Shown here: in pieces, positions 1 through 8,064 of the stretch
Layout: each line of letters begins with the position of its first letter
How positions within the stretch are numbered: the first letter of the stretch is position 1
NCBI GenBank assembly: GCA_002339675.1
Contig: DDKB01000020.1
Span: 1 to 64,000, forward strand
Direction: 5' to 3'
DNA from: Stutzerimonas stutzeri
Lineage (GTDB): Bacteria; Pseudomonadota; Gammaproteobacteria; Pseudomonadales; Pseudomonadaceae
DNA: 64,000 nucleotides
Notes under the pieces: generated by a model
Told to the model about the DNA's origin: nothing
The model's input: only the letters and a program-made list of their open reading frames with translations
Databases searched by the model: none
Program-made: the position numbers and the translations under genes

Positions 1-746
1 GGAAGTCTTTTTCAGACCTTCCCTATATGCACTCGGTCGCCGTGTGCGCGCTGATGATCTCGTTGTCCCGCCAGCTCGGGCTCGACGAGGACACCGCACG
101 CGCGGCCGGCCTGGCCGGGCTGCTGCACGACGTTGGCAAGATGGCCATGCCCGAGGCGGTGCTGAACAAACCAGGGCACCTTACCGATGCCGAGTTCGCG
201 GTGATGCGCAGCCATCCCGAGCGCGGTCACGCGATGCTCTTCGCGGCCGGATCGATCCCGGAGTCGGCGCTGGATGTCTGCCTGCATCACCACGAGAAAT
301 TCGACGGCAGCGGTTATCCGCATCGCCTGCAGGGCGAGGCCATCAGCCTGTTCGCGCGCATGGCCGCAGTCTGCGATGTCTACGATGCGATCACCTCCAA
401 CCGGCCCTACAAGCAGGCCTGGAACCCCGCCGAATCGCTGGCGCGCATGGCGCAGTGGAACGGCCATTTCGACACCCGCGTGTTCCACGCCTTTATCCGC
501 TCGGTGGGCATCTATCCGCTCGGCTCGCTGGTGCGGCTGGAATCCGGCCGGCTGGGTGTGGTGATCGACCAGCACCCGGAAAAGCTCACCGAGCCGCTGG
601 TGCGGGTGTTCTTCTCGGCGAAGGCCAAGACGCCGATCCAGCAGCTGGACCTGGACCTCTCGCGCCGCGGCGTGACCGACCGCATCGTCGGCCGCGAAGA
701 CCCGGCGCAATGGGGTTTCAGCAACCTGGACGACTTCTGGAAGTAG
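1..746 (+). CDS. HD-GYP domain cyclic-di-GMP phosphodiesterase-like protein (5' end outside window)
   Basis: The reading frame is open from the window edge (first full codon at base 3), so the gene starts upstream and only the C-terminal ~248 codons are seen. The HD motif is LLHDVGK and the GYP motif is HHEKFDGSGYP, followed by the usual downstream RMAAVCDVYDAIT block. HD-GYP proteins hydrolyse cyclic di-GMP with a bi- or tri-metal centre. A C-terminal extension of about 80 residues after the HD-GYP core resembles that of stand-alone DUF3391/HD-GYP proteins; the N-terminal part that would confirm this is missing. An internal ATG at 27 lies inside the conserved domain and is not the start. Family assignment is firm; the signal sensed is unknown. 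Confidence 0.9.
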   Translation, partial: KSFSDLPYMHSVAVCALMISLSRQLGLDEDTARAAGLAGLLHDVGKMAMPEAVLNKPGHLTDAEFAVMRSHPERGHAMLFAAGSIPESALDVCLHHHEKFDGSGYPHRLQGEAISLFARMAAVCDVYDAITSNRPYKQAWNPAESLARMAQWNGHFDTRVFHAFIRSVGIYPLGSLVRLESGRLGVVIDQHPEKLTEPLVRVFFSAKAKTPIQQLDLDLSRRGVTDRIVGREDPAQWGFSNLDDFWK

Positions 747-1085
747 CAGCGCAGGCCGAGCGTCTCGGCTGGCGCCCTCTCGATGGGCGCGCCAATTGCC
801 TGACCGCTCGCCGCGTCGGGTCGTCAGTGAGGGGTGGGTGCGCTATCCTTCGCCGCCTGTTTTTGCCGCTTCGATACCTCGAAGCCCAACCGAGCGTGTC
901 CGTTACCATGACCTGGCAGCCCAGTCCGCCATAGCGCAACGCCCCCTCGCATGTCCCCGACCGCCCTGCGTGTGCGGTCACAATGCTGTGTGCCTGCTGG
1001 CACCTCAGCCAAAAGACACTAGCCTTGCATCAGCCTGCGTGCCGCTGCCATGCCCGCCGGTCATGCCTTTGCTCTGGAAACTCCG
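747..1085. other. Intergenic spacer, no gene seen
   Basis: About 340 bases between the HD-GYP gene and the SulP transporter gene. An imperfect GC-rich inverted repeat near 767-793 could end the HD-GYP transcript, but it has no T-tract. No tRNA, convincing small ORF or clear promoter was recognised; presumably the promoter for the sulP-usp pair lies here. Confidence 0.4.
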
Positions 1086-2573
1086 ATGCTCCATTCGATC
1101 AAGCAAAACTGGTTCTGCAACATTCGCGGCGACGTGCTTTCCGGTCTCGTCGTCGCCCTGGCGCTGATCCCGGAAGCGATCGCCTTCTCGATCATCGCCG
1201 GGGTCGATCCACGGGTCGGTCTGTATGCCTCGTTCTGCATCGCCGTGGTGATCGCCTTCGTCGGCGGCCGCCCCGGCATGATCTCCGCGGCCACCGGGGC
1301 CATGGCGCTATTGATGGTGACACTGGTGCGCGAGCACGGCCTGCAATACCTGCTGGCCGCGTCCCTGCTCTGCGGCGTGTTGCAGATCGGCGCGGGTTAC
1401 CTGCGGCTCGGCTCGCTGATGCGCTTCGTCTCGCGCTCGGTGGTCACCGGCTTCGTCAACGCGCTGGCGATCCTGATCTTCATGGCACAGCTGCCGGAAC
1501 TGACCAACGTCACCTGGCATGTCTACGCCATGACCGCCGCGGGCCTGGGCATCATCTACCTGTTCCCCCATGTGCCGAAGCTCGGCCAGGTCATCCCTTC
1601 GCCACTGGTGTGCATTCTTTCGATGACTGCCGTGGCGGTGTATTTCGGGCTGGACATCCGCACCGTCGGCGACATGGGCGATCTGCCCGATACGCTGCCC
1701 GTGTTCCTCTGGCCAGACGTGCCGCTGACCTTCGAAACCCTGCAGATCATCCTCCCGTATTCCGCCGCGCTGGCCGTGGTCGGGCTGCTGGAATCGCTGA
1801 TGACCGCCACCATCGTCGATGACCTGACCGACACCGGCAGCGACAAGAACCGCGAGTGCAAGGGCCAGGGGGTCGCCAATATCGTCTCCAGCCTGTTCGG
1901 CGGCATGGCCGGTTGCGCGATGATCGGGCAGTCGGTGATCAACGTGAAATCCGGCGGCCGCACGCGTTTGTCGACGCTGATCGCCGGCGTCGTGCTGCTG
2001 CTGATGGTGGTGTTCCTCAGCGACTGGGTCGGGCAGATCCCCATGGCCGCGCTGGTGGCGGTGATGATCATGGTTTCCATCGGCACCTTCAGCTGGGATT
2101 CGCTGCGCAACCTCAAGCATTACCCCCTGTCGACCAACATCGTCATGGTGGTCACCGTGGTGGTCGTGGTGTTCACCCATAACCTGGCCTACGGCGTGCT
2201 GGCCGGCGTGCTGCTGGCGGCCATGTTCTTCGCCAACAAGGTCGGCCACTACCTCGACATCCGCTCGGAGCTGGATGGCGACAGCAATGGTCGAACCTAT
2301 CGGGTGGTCGGGCAGGTGTTCTTCAGCTCTTCGGACAAGTTCACCGCTGCCTTCGACTTCAAGGAGGCCCTCGCGCGGGTCACCATCGACCTCAGCCAGG
2401 CGCACTTCTGGGACATCACCGCCGTGTCCGCGCTGGACAAGGTGGTGCTCAAGTTCCGCCGCGAAGGTACCGAGGTCCAGGTGCTGGGCTTGAACGAAGC
2501 CAGCGCGACCATCGTCGACCGCTTCGGCGTGCACGACAAACCCAACGCCATCGACAGCCTCATGGGCCACTGA
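1086..2573 (+). CDS. SulP family inorganic anion transporter with STAS domain
   Basis: Predicted 495-residue inner-membrane transporter. It begins with a conserved SulP N-terminal segment (DVLSGLVVALALIPEAIAFS), has ten or more hydrophobic spans, and ends in a STAS-like domain from about residue 400 (ARVTIDLSQAHFWDITAVSALD). SulP proteins carry sulfate, bicarbonate, dicarboxylates or other anions; this short bacterial form cannot be assigned a substrate from sequence. I chose the ATG at 1086 because it has a GGA at suitable spacing and the protein then begins just before the conserved segment; an in-frame ATG at 1050 is possible. A universal stress protein gene follows after 13 bases, so the two are likely co-transcribed. 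Confidence 0.9.
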   Translation: MLHSIKQNWFCNIRGDVLSGLVVALALIPEAIAFSIIAGVDPRVGLYASFCIAVVIAFVGGRPGMISAATGAMALLMVTLVREHGLQYLLAASLLCGVLQIGAGYLRLGSLMRFVSRSVVTGFVNALAILIFMAQLPELTNVTWHVYAMTAAGLGIIYLFPHVPKLGQVIPSPLVCILSMTAVAVYFGLDIRTVGDMGDLPDTLPVFLWPDVPLTFETLQIILPYSAALAVVGLLESLMTATIVDDLTDTGSDKNRECKGQGVANIVSSLFGGMAGCAMIGQSVINVKSGGRTRLSTLIAGVVLLLMVVFLSDWVGQIPMAALVAVMIMVSIGTFSWDSLRNLKHYPLSTNIVMVVTVVVVVFTHNLAYGVLAGVLLAAMFFANKVGHYLDIRSELDGDSNGRTYRVVGQVFFSSSDKFTAAFDFKEALARVTIDLSQAHFWDITAVSALDKVVLKFRREGTEVQVLGLNEASATIVDRFGVHDKPNAIDSLMGH

Positions 2574-2586
2574 CAGGGAGAACGAC

Positions 2587-3438
2587 ATGAACCAGGTAAT
2601 GGCTTGCATCGACGGTTCACCACAGGCGGCGGCCGTCTGCGATTGCGCGGCCTGGGCCAGCCAGCAGCTGGATGCACCGCTGACGCTGTTGCACGTGCTC
2701 GACCAGCAGCAGTACCCGGCAACCGGCAACCTCAGCGGCATCATCGGCCTCGGTAGCCGTGAATACCTGCTCGAGGAACTGGCCGCGCTGGACGAGAAGC
2801 GCAGCAAACTGGCGCTCGAAGAAGGACGGATGATGCTCGACGCCGCCCGCCAGCGGGTGATCACCGCCGGCGTAGCGCAACCGGAGGTGCGTCAGCGCCA
2901 CGGTGATCTGGTCGAAACCCTGCGCGACCTCGAGTCGGACACCCGGCTGCTGGTGATCGGCAAGCAGGGCGAGGACAGCGGCACCGACCTGCAGCTGATC
3001 GGAAGCCAGCTCGAAAGCGTGATTCGCACCCTGCACCGGCCGATCCTGGTGACCCCGGCCAGCTTCAGCGCGCCTACCAGCGTGATGCTGGCCTTCGACG
3101 GCAGCGCGACGACCCGCAAGGGCGTCGAGATGCTCGCTGCCAGTCCGTTATTCAAGGGCATTCCGCTCCACTTGGTGATGGTCGGCGAAGACACCGCCGA
3201 GCACCGTGCGCTGCTCAAGGCCGCCAGCGATGCTCTGGAGGCGGCCGGGTTCGAAGTGCATACCGCGATTCGCGGCGGAGACGTCGAGCCGGCCCTGCAC
3301 GCCTACCAGGCCGAGCATCAGGTCGGCCTGCTGGTGATGGGCGCCTACGGTCACTCGCGGATTCGCCAGTTCCTCGTCGGCAGCACCACCACCCAGATGA
3401 TCCGCTCGACCACCACGCCGCTGCTGTTGCTGCGCTGA
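2587..3438 (+). CDS. Universal stress protein, tandem UspA domains
   Basis: 283 residues with two Usp domains (about 1-145 and 155-283). The C-terminal domain carries the ATP-binding pattern G-x2-G-x9-G (GAYGHSRIRQFLVGSTT); the first has a similar glycine pattern (GKQGEDSG onward). It is soluble and cytoplasmic, resembling two-domain UspE-like proteins. An AGGGAG sequence lies just before the ATG. It sits directly downstream of the SulP transporter gene, a pairing that suggests a stress or nucleotide-sensing role tied to transport; that link is inference. Confidence 0.9.
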   Translation: MNQVMACIDGSPQAAAVCDCAAWASQQLDAPLTLLHVLDQQQYPATGNLSGIIGLGSREYLLEELAALDEKRSKLALEEGRMMLDAARQRVITAGVAQPEVRQRHGDLVETLRDLESDTRLLVIGKQGEDSGTDLQLIGSQLESVIRTLHRPILVTPASFSAPTSVMLAFDGSATTRKGVEMLAASPLFKGIPLHLVMVGEDTAEHRALLKAASDALEAAGFEVHTAIRGGDVEPALHAYQAEHQVGLLVMGAYGHSRIRQFLVGSTTTQMIRSTTTPLLLLR

Positions 3439-3469
3439 TAGGGGCGACCCACGGGCGGGCTGGTCAGTA

Positions 3470-3500
3470 GGGAGCCCTTAGGCCTCGGGGCAGGGCTCCC
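3470..3500. terminator. Inverted repeat between convergent genes
   Basis: GGGAGCCC (3470-3477) and GGGCTCCC (3493-3500) form an 8-bp stem with a 15-base loop between the convergent usp and cfa genes. There is no clear T-tract, so it may work as a weak bidirectional terminator. Confidence 0.35.
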
Positions 3501-3594
3501 GCAGCGCCTCCAGACACCACTCGAATTTCCGTGGGAGGCGCGACCCCGCGCCGAATTGGCTTGGGGCTCACCCGCTCTGTATGGCTCGCATCGC

Positions 3595-4776
3595 CTAGCG
3601 ATACAGGTCCGCCCGCGACCAAGGCAGTTCATGGGAGCCATCCGGCAGCGGCTTGCTTGCCAGGATCTGGTGCAGGTTGATCCAGTTGCGGCGGAAGCCA
3701 TAGGCGCAGCCCGCCAGGTAGACCCGCCAGATGCGCAACGCCCGCTCCGGCACCATCCGCTGGGCTTCGGCCAGGTTCTGCTCCAGGCGTTCGCTCCAGA
3801 ACTGCAGCGTGCGCGCGTAATGCAGGCGCAGGCTCTCCACGTCGACGATCTCCAGGCCCGAGGCGCTGATGCAGGCGCCGATCTCGGTCAGGTGCGGCAG
3901 CTCGCCGTGGGGGAATACATAGTGGTCGATGAATTCGCCAGCACCATGGCTGACCGGCCGGCCATCGAGGTAGCGCGAGGTGATGCCATGGTTCATCACC
4001 AGCCCGCCGGGGCGCACCGCGTCCGACAGCTGCTTGCAGTACAGCGGCATGTTGGCGTGCCCCACATGCTCGAACATGCCGACACTGACCACCTTGTCGA
4101 ACTGGCCCTCCGTGGGCAGATCGCGGTAATCCATCAGCTCCAGCTGAACCTGATCCTCCAGCCCCTCGGCAGCCACGCGCTCGCGCCCCAGCTTGAGCTG
4201 CTCGCGGCTGAGCGTGATACCGAGCACCTGGGCGCCGAACTCGCGCGCCGCAAAACGTGCCAGCCCACCCCAGCCGCAGCCGACATCGAGCAGCCGGTCA
4301 CCCGGTTTGAGCCGCAGCTTGCGGCACAGATGGCGCAGCTTGGCCTGCTGCGCCTGGTCGAGGTCTTCGGTGCCGGTCTCGAAATAGGCACAGGAATAGA
4401 CCATGTCGCGGTCGAGCCAGAGCTGATAGAACTCGTTGGACAGGTCGTAGTGGTAGGAAATCGCCTCGGCGTCGGTGGCCTTGTCGTGCGCTTCGCGAGT
4501 CGGCAACGCCGAATGCTCGTCGCCCAGCGCGCGGGTGATCTCGTCGCCGATGCGGATGATCTCTTCCAGCGGCCCGTGGAGGTCGATCTGGCCTTCTACA
4601 TAGGCACCGCCGAGCAGATCGAGGCTGGGATGCGCGAGCTGCGGTACCAGGTTGGGATCGCGGATCTCCAGCGTCACCGTGGGTGCCGGGCCTAGGTCGA
4701 TCGCCTTGCCATCCCACAGCTTCAGGCGCAACGGCAGGTCAAGTTCCTTCAAGGTCGGAAGTAATGTGGCCAACAT
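3595..4776 (-). CDS. cfa: Cyclopropane-fatty-acyl-phospholipid synthase
   Basis: 393 residues. The enzyme transfers a methylene group from S-adenosylmethionine to unsaturated acyl chains of membrane phospholipids, forming cyclopropane fatty acids, typically in stationary phase or under stress. The SAM-binding motif LLDVGCGWGGLARFAA and the family C-terminal segment AGCAYGFRRNWINLHQI are present. The open frame extends upstream through the selC tRNA gene, but the ATG at 4776 has an AGGAG seven bases before it and starts with the expected MLATLL segment, so I take that start. It lies downstream of selC on the same strand; a functional link is not implied. Confidence 0.93.
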   Translation of the reverse strand: MLATLLPTLKELDLPLRLKLWDGKAIDLGPAPTVTLEIRDPNLVPQLAHPSLDLLGGAYVEGQIDLHGPLEEIIRIGDEITRALGDEHSALPTREAHDKATDAEAISYHYDLSNEFYQLWLDRDMVYSCAYFETGTEDLDQAQQAKLRHLCRKLRLKPGDRLLDVGCGWGGLARFAAREFGAQVLGITLSREQLKLGRERVAAEGLEDQVQLELMDYRDLPTEGQFDKVVSVGMFEHVGHANMPLYCKQLSDAVRPGGLVMNHGITSRYLDGRPVSHGAGEFIDHYVFPHGELPHLTEIGACISASGLEIVDVESLRLHYARTLQFWSERLEQNLAEAQRMVPERALRIWRVYLAGCAYGFRRNWINLHQILASKPLPDGSHELPWSRADLYR

Positions 4777-4953
4777 ACTCGATCTCCTGATTTCACGTGC
4801 CTGAAAGCCTAGACCAGCTTTTTTGCGCTTGCGCTCGCTCCCCGGATCGGTTTTTTCAATGAGGCCAATAGGCTTGCCGGCCGGCGCGTTACCGGACGGG
4901 CACAACGACGTTTGGGGGGTGGTGAGCGCGCGGAAAAGAAGGACGGCAGGAAA

Positions 4954-5049
4954 TGGCGGAAGGCAGTGGGAGTCGAACCCACCCAGGAACGGCTGCCGCC
5001 CCCAACCGGGTTTGAAGCCCGGCCGCACCACCGGGTGCGATTGCCTTCC
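4954..5049 (-). tRNA. selC: tRNA-Sec (anticodon UCA), selC
   Basis: 96 nt including an encoded CCA end. The 8-bp acceptor stem (GGAAGGCA/TGCCTTCC), the anticodon stem-loop CCGGG-CTTCAAA-CCCGG with anticodon TCA, a long variable arm and the T arm GTGGG-TTCGACT-CCCAC are all visible and match the E. coli selC architecture (about 95 nt). This tRNA is charged with serine, converted to selenocysteine by SelA and delivered to in-frame UGA codons by SelB. selB and selA lie on the same strand upstream, separated from selC by an inserted element of about 3 kb. The gene itself is intact, but its upstream DNA is now that of the insertion. Confidence 0.96.
5011..5049. repeat. Attachment-site direct repeat, copy within selC
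   Basis: This 39-bp sequence, spanning from the anticodon loop to the 5' end of tRNA-Sec, is repeated exactly at 7980-8018. It is the selC-side junction of the inserted element. The identity stops inside the anticodon loop, a common crossover position for tyrosine recombinases. Confidence 0.88.
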
Positions 5050-5112
5050 TCATTGATCTACAAAGGTTTTTAGCTTGGCTGATGCTCTGGCCCGGAGAGT
5101 GTAGAACAAGTG

Positions 5113-5270
5113 TCAAATTTCCGAGAGCAGTGCCAGTGCGTCTTGCAGATAAACAGGCGAAGGTGAGCGTACCGCATTGTCGTGGTGGGTGACGAACGCC
5201 AGGACGCTTTTTGCAAAGCTGGCATGGCCACGCTCGTAGTGATCCATTCATCTGGTCCTCGTGGCTCAAA
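5113..5270 (-). pseudogene. Decayed C-terminus of a tyrosine-recombinase integrase
   Basis: One minus-strand frame reads SSPTTTMRYAHL, the catalytic-tyrosine region of phage-type integrases. Shifting frame by one base immediately after RYAHL continues as SPVYLQDALALLSEI and then a stop, which is how many such integrases end. A further frame change upstream would be needed to restore the LGH motif before SSPTTT. No N-terminal part was recognised. The position next to the att site, with the 3' end facing selC, is where an integrase is expected. Coordinates are approximate and the call rests on a short motif, but the two frames join at exactly the right point. Confidence 0.5.
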
Positions 5271-5520
5271 GAACTTAAACCCACTGGCCGCGCCTGGCAC
5301 CCCGCTACAACCAGTTTTTGGTGGTGTGCTTGCTAGACGTAATGAAGTAGGCTTCGGAGCTGCAATAGGACCTGTCAGCAGGTCGTCCACGCTTAGGCCC
5401 AACAGTACCGCTTACGACGAGGCCAACCGAAACTTGACCAGTCAGGACGCGGGATAGCGATCACAACGGAAGTGACTAGGCGCTAATACGCCCGAAGGAC
5501 AGGACAGGGGAGGGAAGGGA

Positions 5521-6186
5521 ATGAAAGCTAACAGGGACGATATGCCGGATTATCTTCGCGCCAGGAAGAAAGCGGGACCTTGGCGCTTTCTAGCGCTGCT
5601 CGGGTTGTGCTCTGCGATCTTCTGGATGCTAGCTTTGATGTTCGGTAAAGAGATCATCATCGATGTTAACCAGATCAAGAATGGCATCAGATTCGCGGAC
5701 AAGCCTGTGTTCGACGCTGAGCCGGAGGCCCCGCAGGTATCGGCTCTCGAAGAGCGAAAAGTTAGCGTTGACCGCAAAGCTATGGCACTTGCCGAGATGC
5801 TCGCCGAACAGAGGCAACCAGCGATCCGGCAAACGTCCTTCAACGATCAAAACTATCAGCCAACCGGCGCAATCAACACCATGCCGGCCCCAAAGCCGAC
5901 GTTGTACGTGGCGAGCATTCAAGCAAAGCGAGTGCAGCACGAGCCAGTACTACAGACTGGTTACTGGACTTGGGCGGGTGCAGATAAGAAGAAGGCTCGA
6001 CTTAAGATTCAATGGCAAACGGTGAATGGCTGGATTGAGTACCACACCGTATGCCAAAACGAACGACGCGGATCACTCGAATATCGAGACTGCCGCAAAG
6101 CCGCTAAGGAATACTTCGTACATCGCTGCCGCACCGAAAAGCGTAAGGCATTCTGCGCAGCTGAGAATAATTACAATCCATTGTAG
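5521..6186 (+). CDS. Membrane-anchored protein of unknown function, in selC insertion
   Basis: 221 residues that I do not recognise. A charged N-terminus of about 20 residues is followed by one hydrophobic span (about residues 23-42, FLALLGLCSAIFWMLALMFG), then a polar linker rich in Q, P and A. The C-terminal domain of ~75 residues has a YWTWAG segment and four cysteines (CQNER, YRDCR, HRCR, FCAA) that could form disulfides outside the cytoplasm. Topology N-in/C-out is plausible. A strong GGGAAGGGA precedes the ATG. It lies 158 bases upstream of the OLD-like ATPase gene on the same strand, so co-expression is possible but not shown. Base composition is more AT-rich than the core genes. Confidence 0.75.
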   Translation: MKANRDDMPDYLRARKKAGPWRFLALLGLCSAIFWMLALMFGKEIIIDVNQIKNGIRFADKPVFDAEPEAPQVSALEERKVSVDRKAMALAEMLAEQRQPAIRQTSFNDQNYQPTGAINTMPAPKPTLYVASIQAKRVQHEPVLQTGYWTWAGADKKKARLKIQWQTVNGWIEYHTVCQNERRGSLEYRDCRKAAKEYFVHRCRTEKRKAFCAAENNYNPL

Positions 6187-6344
6187 TTGAAAAACCAATG
6201 TTAAAAACCGCGTCTCAAATTTATGCAGCAATGGCCCGAGTGATAGTCGCAAGAACCGTCAAACCACCAGCCGGATAACATTGCCCATAGACAAACAAGG
6301 CAAGCGAGCTTTAATCCAAAATAGCGATAAAAGTAAGGGAAAAT

Positions 6345-7820
6345 ATGGACCGCAGTGAAATTAGGGAATCGACAAAGATAGCCTTACTCAAAAAAGTTCG
6401 TGACCATGATTATGGGAAATATTTATACAAGGCGAGCATCCAGAAAATCCGCGGCTTTGTCGGCGAAGACATATCGTTCGAATTTCCTGTAACGGCACTT
6501 ATAGGTCCCAATGGAAGCGGAAAGTCATCGGTTTTAGGTGTCGCCGGCTGCGCGTACAAGCCAATTAAGCCCGGTTACTTTTTCCCTAAAAGTACCATTG
6601 GTGACGAGTCAATGTCAGGGTGGAGAGTTGAATACGAGCTCATAGACAAAGACATCAGCCCGAGACAGATGGTGAAGCGCAGCAGTAATTTTCGACAAGC
6701 AAAATGGGTACGAGGAGATGTGGTAGATCGTACGGTTCTTTTTTTTGGTATCGAGCGAACCGTTCCAGCCGGCGAAAAGACACGATTCAAAAAGTTAACG
6801 AAATCATCATATGTTCACCAAAATAAACTAGTAAACCTCGAAACCGGCGTAGTAAAACAAGTTGAGCATATCCTTGGGAAGTCCGTGCAAGACTTTTTGA
6901 TAACTAATATTGGACAAGATGATAGCTTCCTTATCGGAAAGCATGGAAGCAATCAATACTCTGAATTCCACTTCGGAGCTGGAGAGTCGTCCATTATTCG
7001 TATGATTTCACAGATAGAACAGGCACCTGAAAACTCGCTTATCCTGATTGAGGAAATTGAAAACGGACTTCATCCAATAGCAACCCGTAGAATGGTTGAA
7101 TACCTCATAGATGTGGCCGAACGCAAGTCAATACAGACGGTGTTTACAACTCATAGTGACTATGCTCTATCCCCACTCCCCACCGAAGCGATATGGGCAT
7201 GCATTGCTGGTAAATTGAAGCAAGGAAAGCTTTCGGTCGAGGCACTTAGGGCTGTATCAGGGCGTGTAGACAAGAAGCTTGCAATCTTTGTTGAGGACGA
7301 ATTCGCGCAGGCCTGGGTTACTTCAATTCTGCGTGAAGAGCTGGGAAGCCAGCTTGAACAGATTGAAATTCATGCGGTTGCTGGCGATGGAGCAGCAGTA
7401 AGCACGCATAAGAGTCACTCCAGAAACCCTTCAATCTCTTTTAAATCGCTATGCGTAATAGATGGAGACTCTAAACAAGTAGGTGACACCGATCCCAAGA
7501 GCGGAATCATAAGACTCCCCGGAGGGCAGCCAGAAATAAGCGTTTATGAATCGGTAGTATCAACCATTGACCAAGATCTTGCTGTTCTCACTGTTTCGTG
7601 TCAGCGACCACCCGAAGCGCAGAAACAAGTTCGAGAAGCAATTGAAGAGATAGTAAAAACGAATCGAGACCCTCATCTCCTATTCGTTCAGTTGGGGATG
7701 AGGATTGGTTTCGTTACTGAAGCTATTGTACGAGGCGCATTTTTCGCTTTGTGGATCAGGAACAACCGTGCTTTCTGCAACTCATTGGCAGAAAAAGTTC
7801 GTGAGCTTATTGAAGATTAA
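6345..7820 (+). CDS. OLD-like AAA ATPase with TOPRIM domain, candidate defence nuclease
   Basis: 491 residues. The N-terminal ABC/SMC-type ATPase has Walker A GPNGSGKS (about residue 55), signature GAGES (about 215), Walker B LILIEEIEN (about 230) and an H-loop THSD (about 268). The C-terminal part looks like a TOPRIM nuclease domain: acidic FVEDE at about 322 and a DGD (CVIDGDSK) at about 377. This order matches OLD (overcoming lysogenization defect) family proteins, several of which act in anti-phage systems alone or with partners. There is no adjacent helicase gene as in Gabija, no HNH partner as in Septu and no reverse transcriptase. The start has AAGGGA at good spacing. Markedly lower GC and different codon use from the flanks indicate transfer. 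The defence role is inference. Confidence 0.8.
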   Translation: MDRSEIRESTKIALLKKVRDHDYGKYLYKASIQKIRGFVGEDISFEFPVTALIGPNGSGKSSVLGVAGCAYKPIKPGYFFPKSTIGDESMSGWRVEYELIDKDISPRQMVKRSSNFRQAKWVRGDVVDRTVLFFGIERTVPAGEKTRFKKLTKSSYVHQNKLVNLETGVVKQVEHILGKSVQDFLITNIGQDDSFLIGKHGSNQYSEFHFGAGESSIIRMISQIEQAPENSLILIEEIENGLHPIATRRMVEYLIDVAERKSIQTVFTTHSDYALSPLPTEAIWACIAGKLKQGKLSVEALRAVSGRVDKKLAIFVEDEFAQAWVTSILREELGSQLEQIEIHAVAGDGAAVSTHKSHSRNPSISFKSLCVIDGDSKQVGDTDPKSGIIRLPGGQPEISVYESVVSTIDQDLAVLTVSCQRPPEAQKQVREAIEEIVKTNRDPHLLFVQLGMRIGFVTEAIVRGAFFALWIRNNRAFCNSLAEKVRELIED

Positions 7821-7979
7821 GAGTTGGGAAGACGGATTGGCTCAATTGCATATGTGTCGAAAAAGTGTCGAAAGCATATGCAGGAAATGACCGGCAAAAA
7901 CCAGTCCGGCCAATCTGTTTACCAGCGAATGAGCATCTTTTGCCAACATACGCCATTGATGGATAAGGCGAAAACAGGA

Positions 7980-8018
7980 TTTGAAGCCCGGCCGCACCAC
8001 CGGGTGCGATTGCCTTCC
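7980..8018. repeat. Attachment-site direct repeat, distal truncated selC copy
   Basis: Exact 39-bp copy of the selC 5' half (5011-5049), located 46 bases beyond the selB stop codon. Downstream tRNA sequence is absent, so this copy cannot make a tRNA. It marks the right end of the insertion and the former junction between selB and selC. Confidence 0.88.
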
Positions 8019-8064
8019 ATAAGAGGCGTGACCGGCGTTTGGCGCCAGTCAGTGTGCAAGCAGC

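Larger units (their letters stand above)
5050..8018. mobile_element. Integrative element remnant inserted at selC
   Basis: About 2.97 kb bounded by exact 39-bp direct repeats of the 5' half of tRNA-Sec. It separates selB from selC, is clearly lower in GC than the flanking chromosome, and holds a decayed integrase 3' end, a gene for a membrane-anchored protein of unknown function and an OLD-like ATPase gene. No intact integrase, excisionase, transfer or replication gene is present, so it appears immobile on its own. Boundaries are seen directly; the mechanism is inferred from the repeat position and the integrase remnant. Confidence 0.82.

Noticed and set aside
5113..5247. Separate 44-residue ORF ending ALALLSEI
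   Set aside because: Its C-terminal half is better explained as the frameshifted end of the integrase remnant.
5300..5402. LGLSVDDLLTGP on the minus strand, resembling the end of an XRE helix-turn-helix
   Set aside because: A stop codon lies just upstream and no helix-turn-helix precedes it in any frame; too short to support a regulator gene.
5182..5457. 91-codon plus-strand frame in the selC insertion
   Set aside because: No ribosome-binding site or recognisable composition; it runs opposite the integrase remnant.
7821..7979. Possible short reading frames between the OLD-like gene and the right repeat
   Set aside because: Frames run into the att repeat and show no start context or similarity I can recognise.
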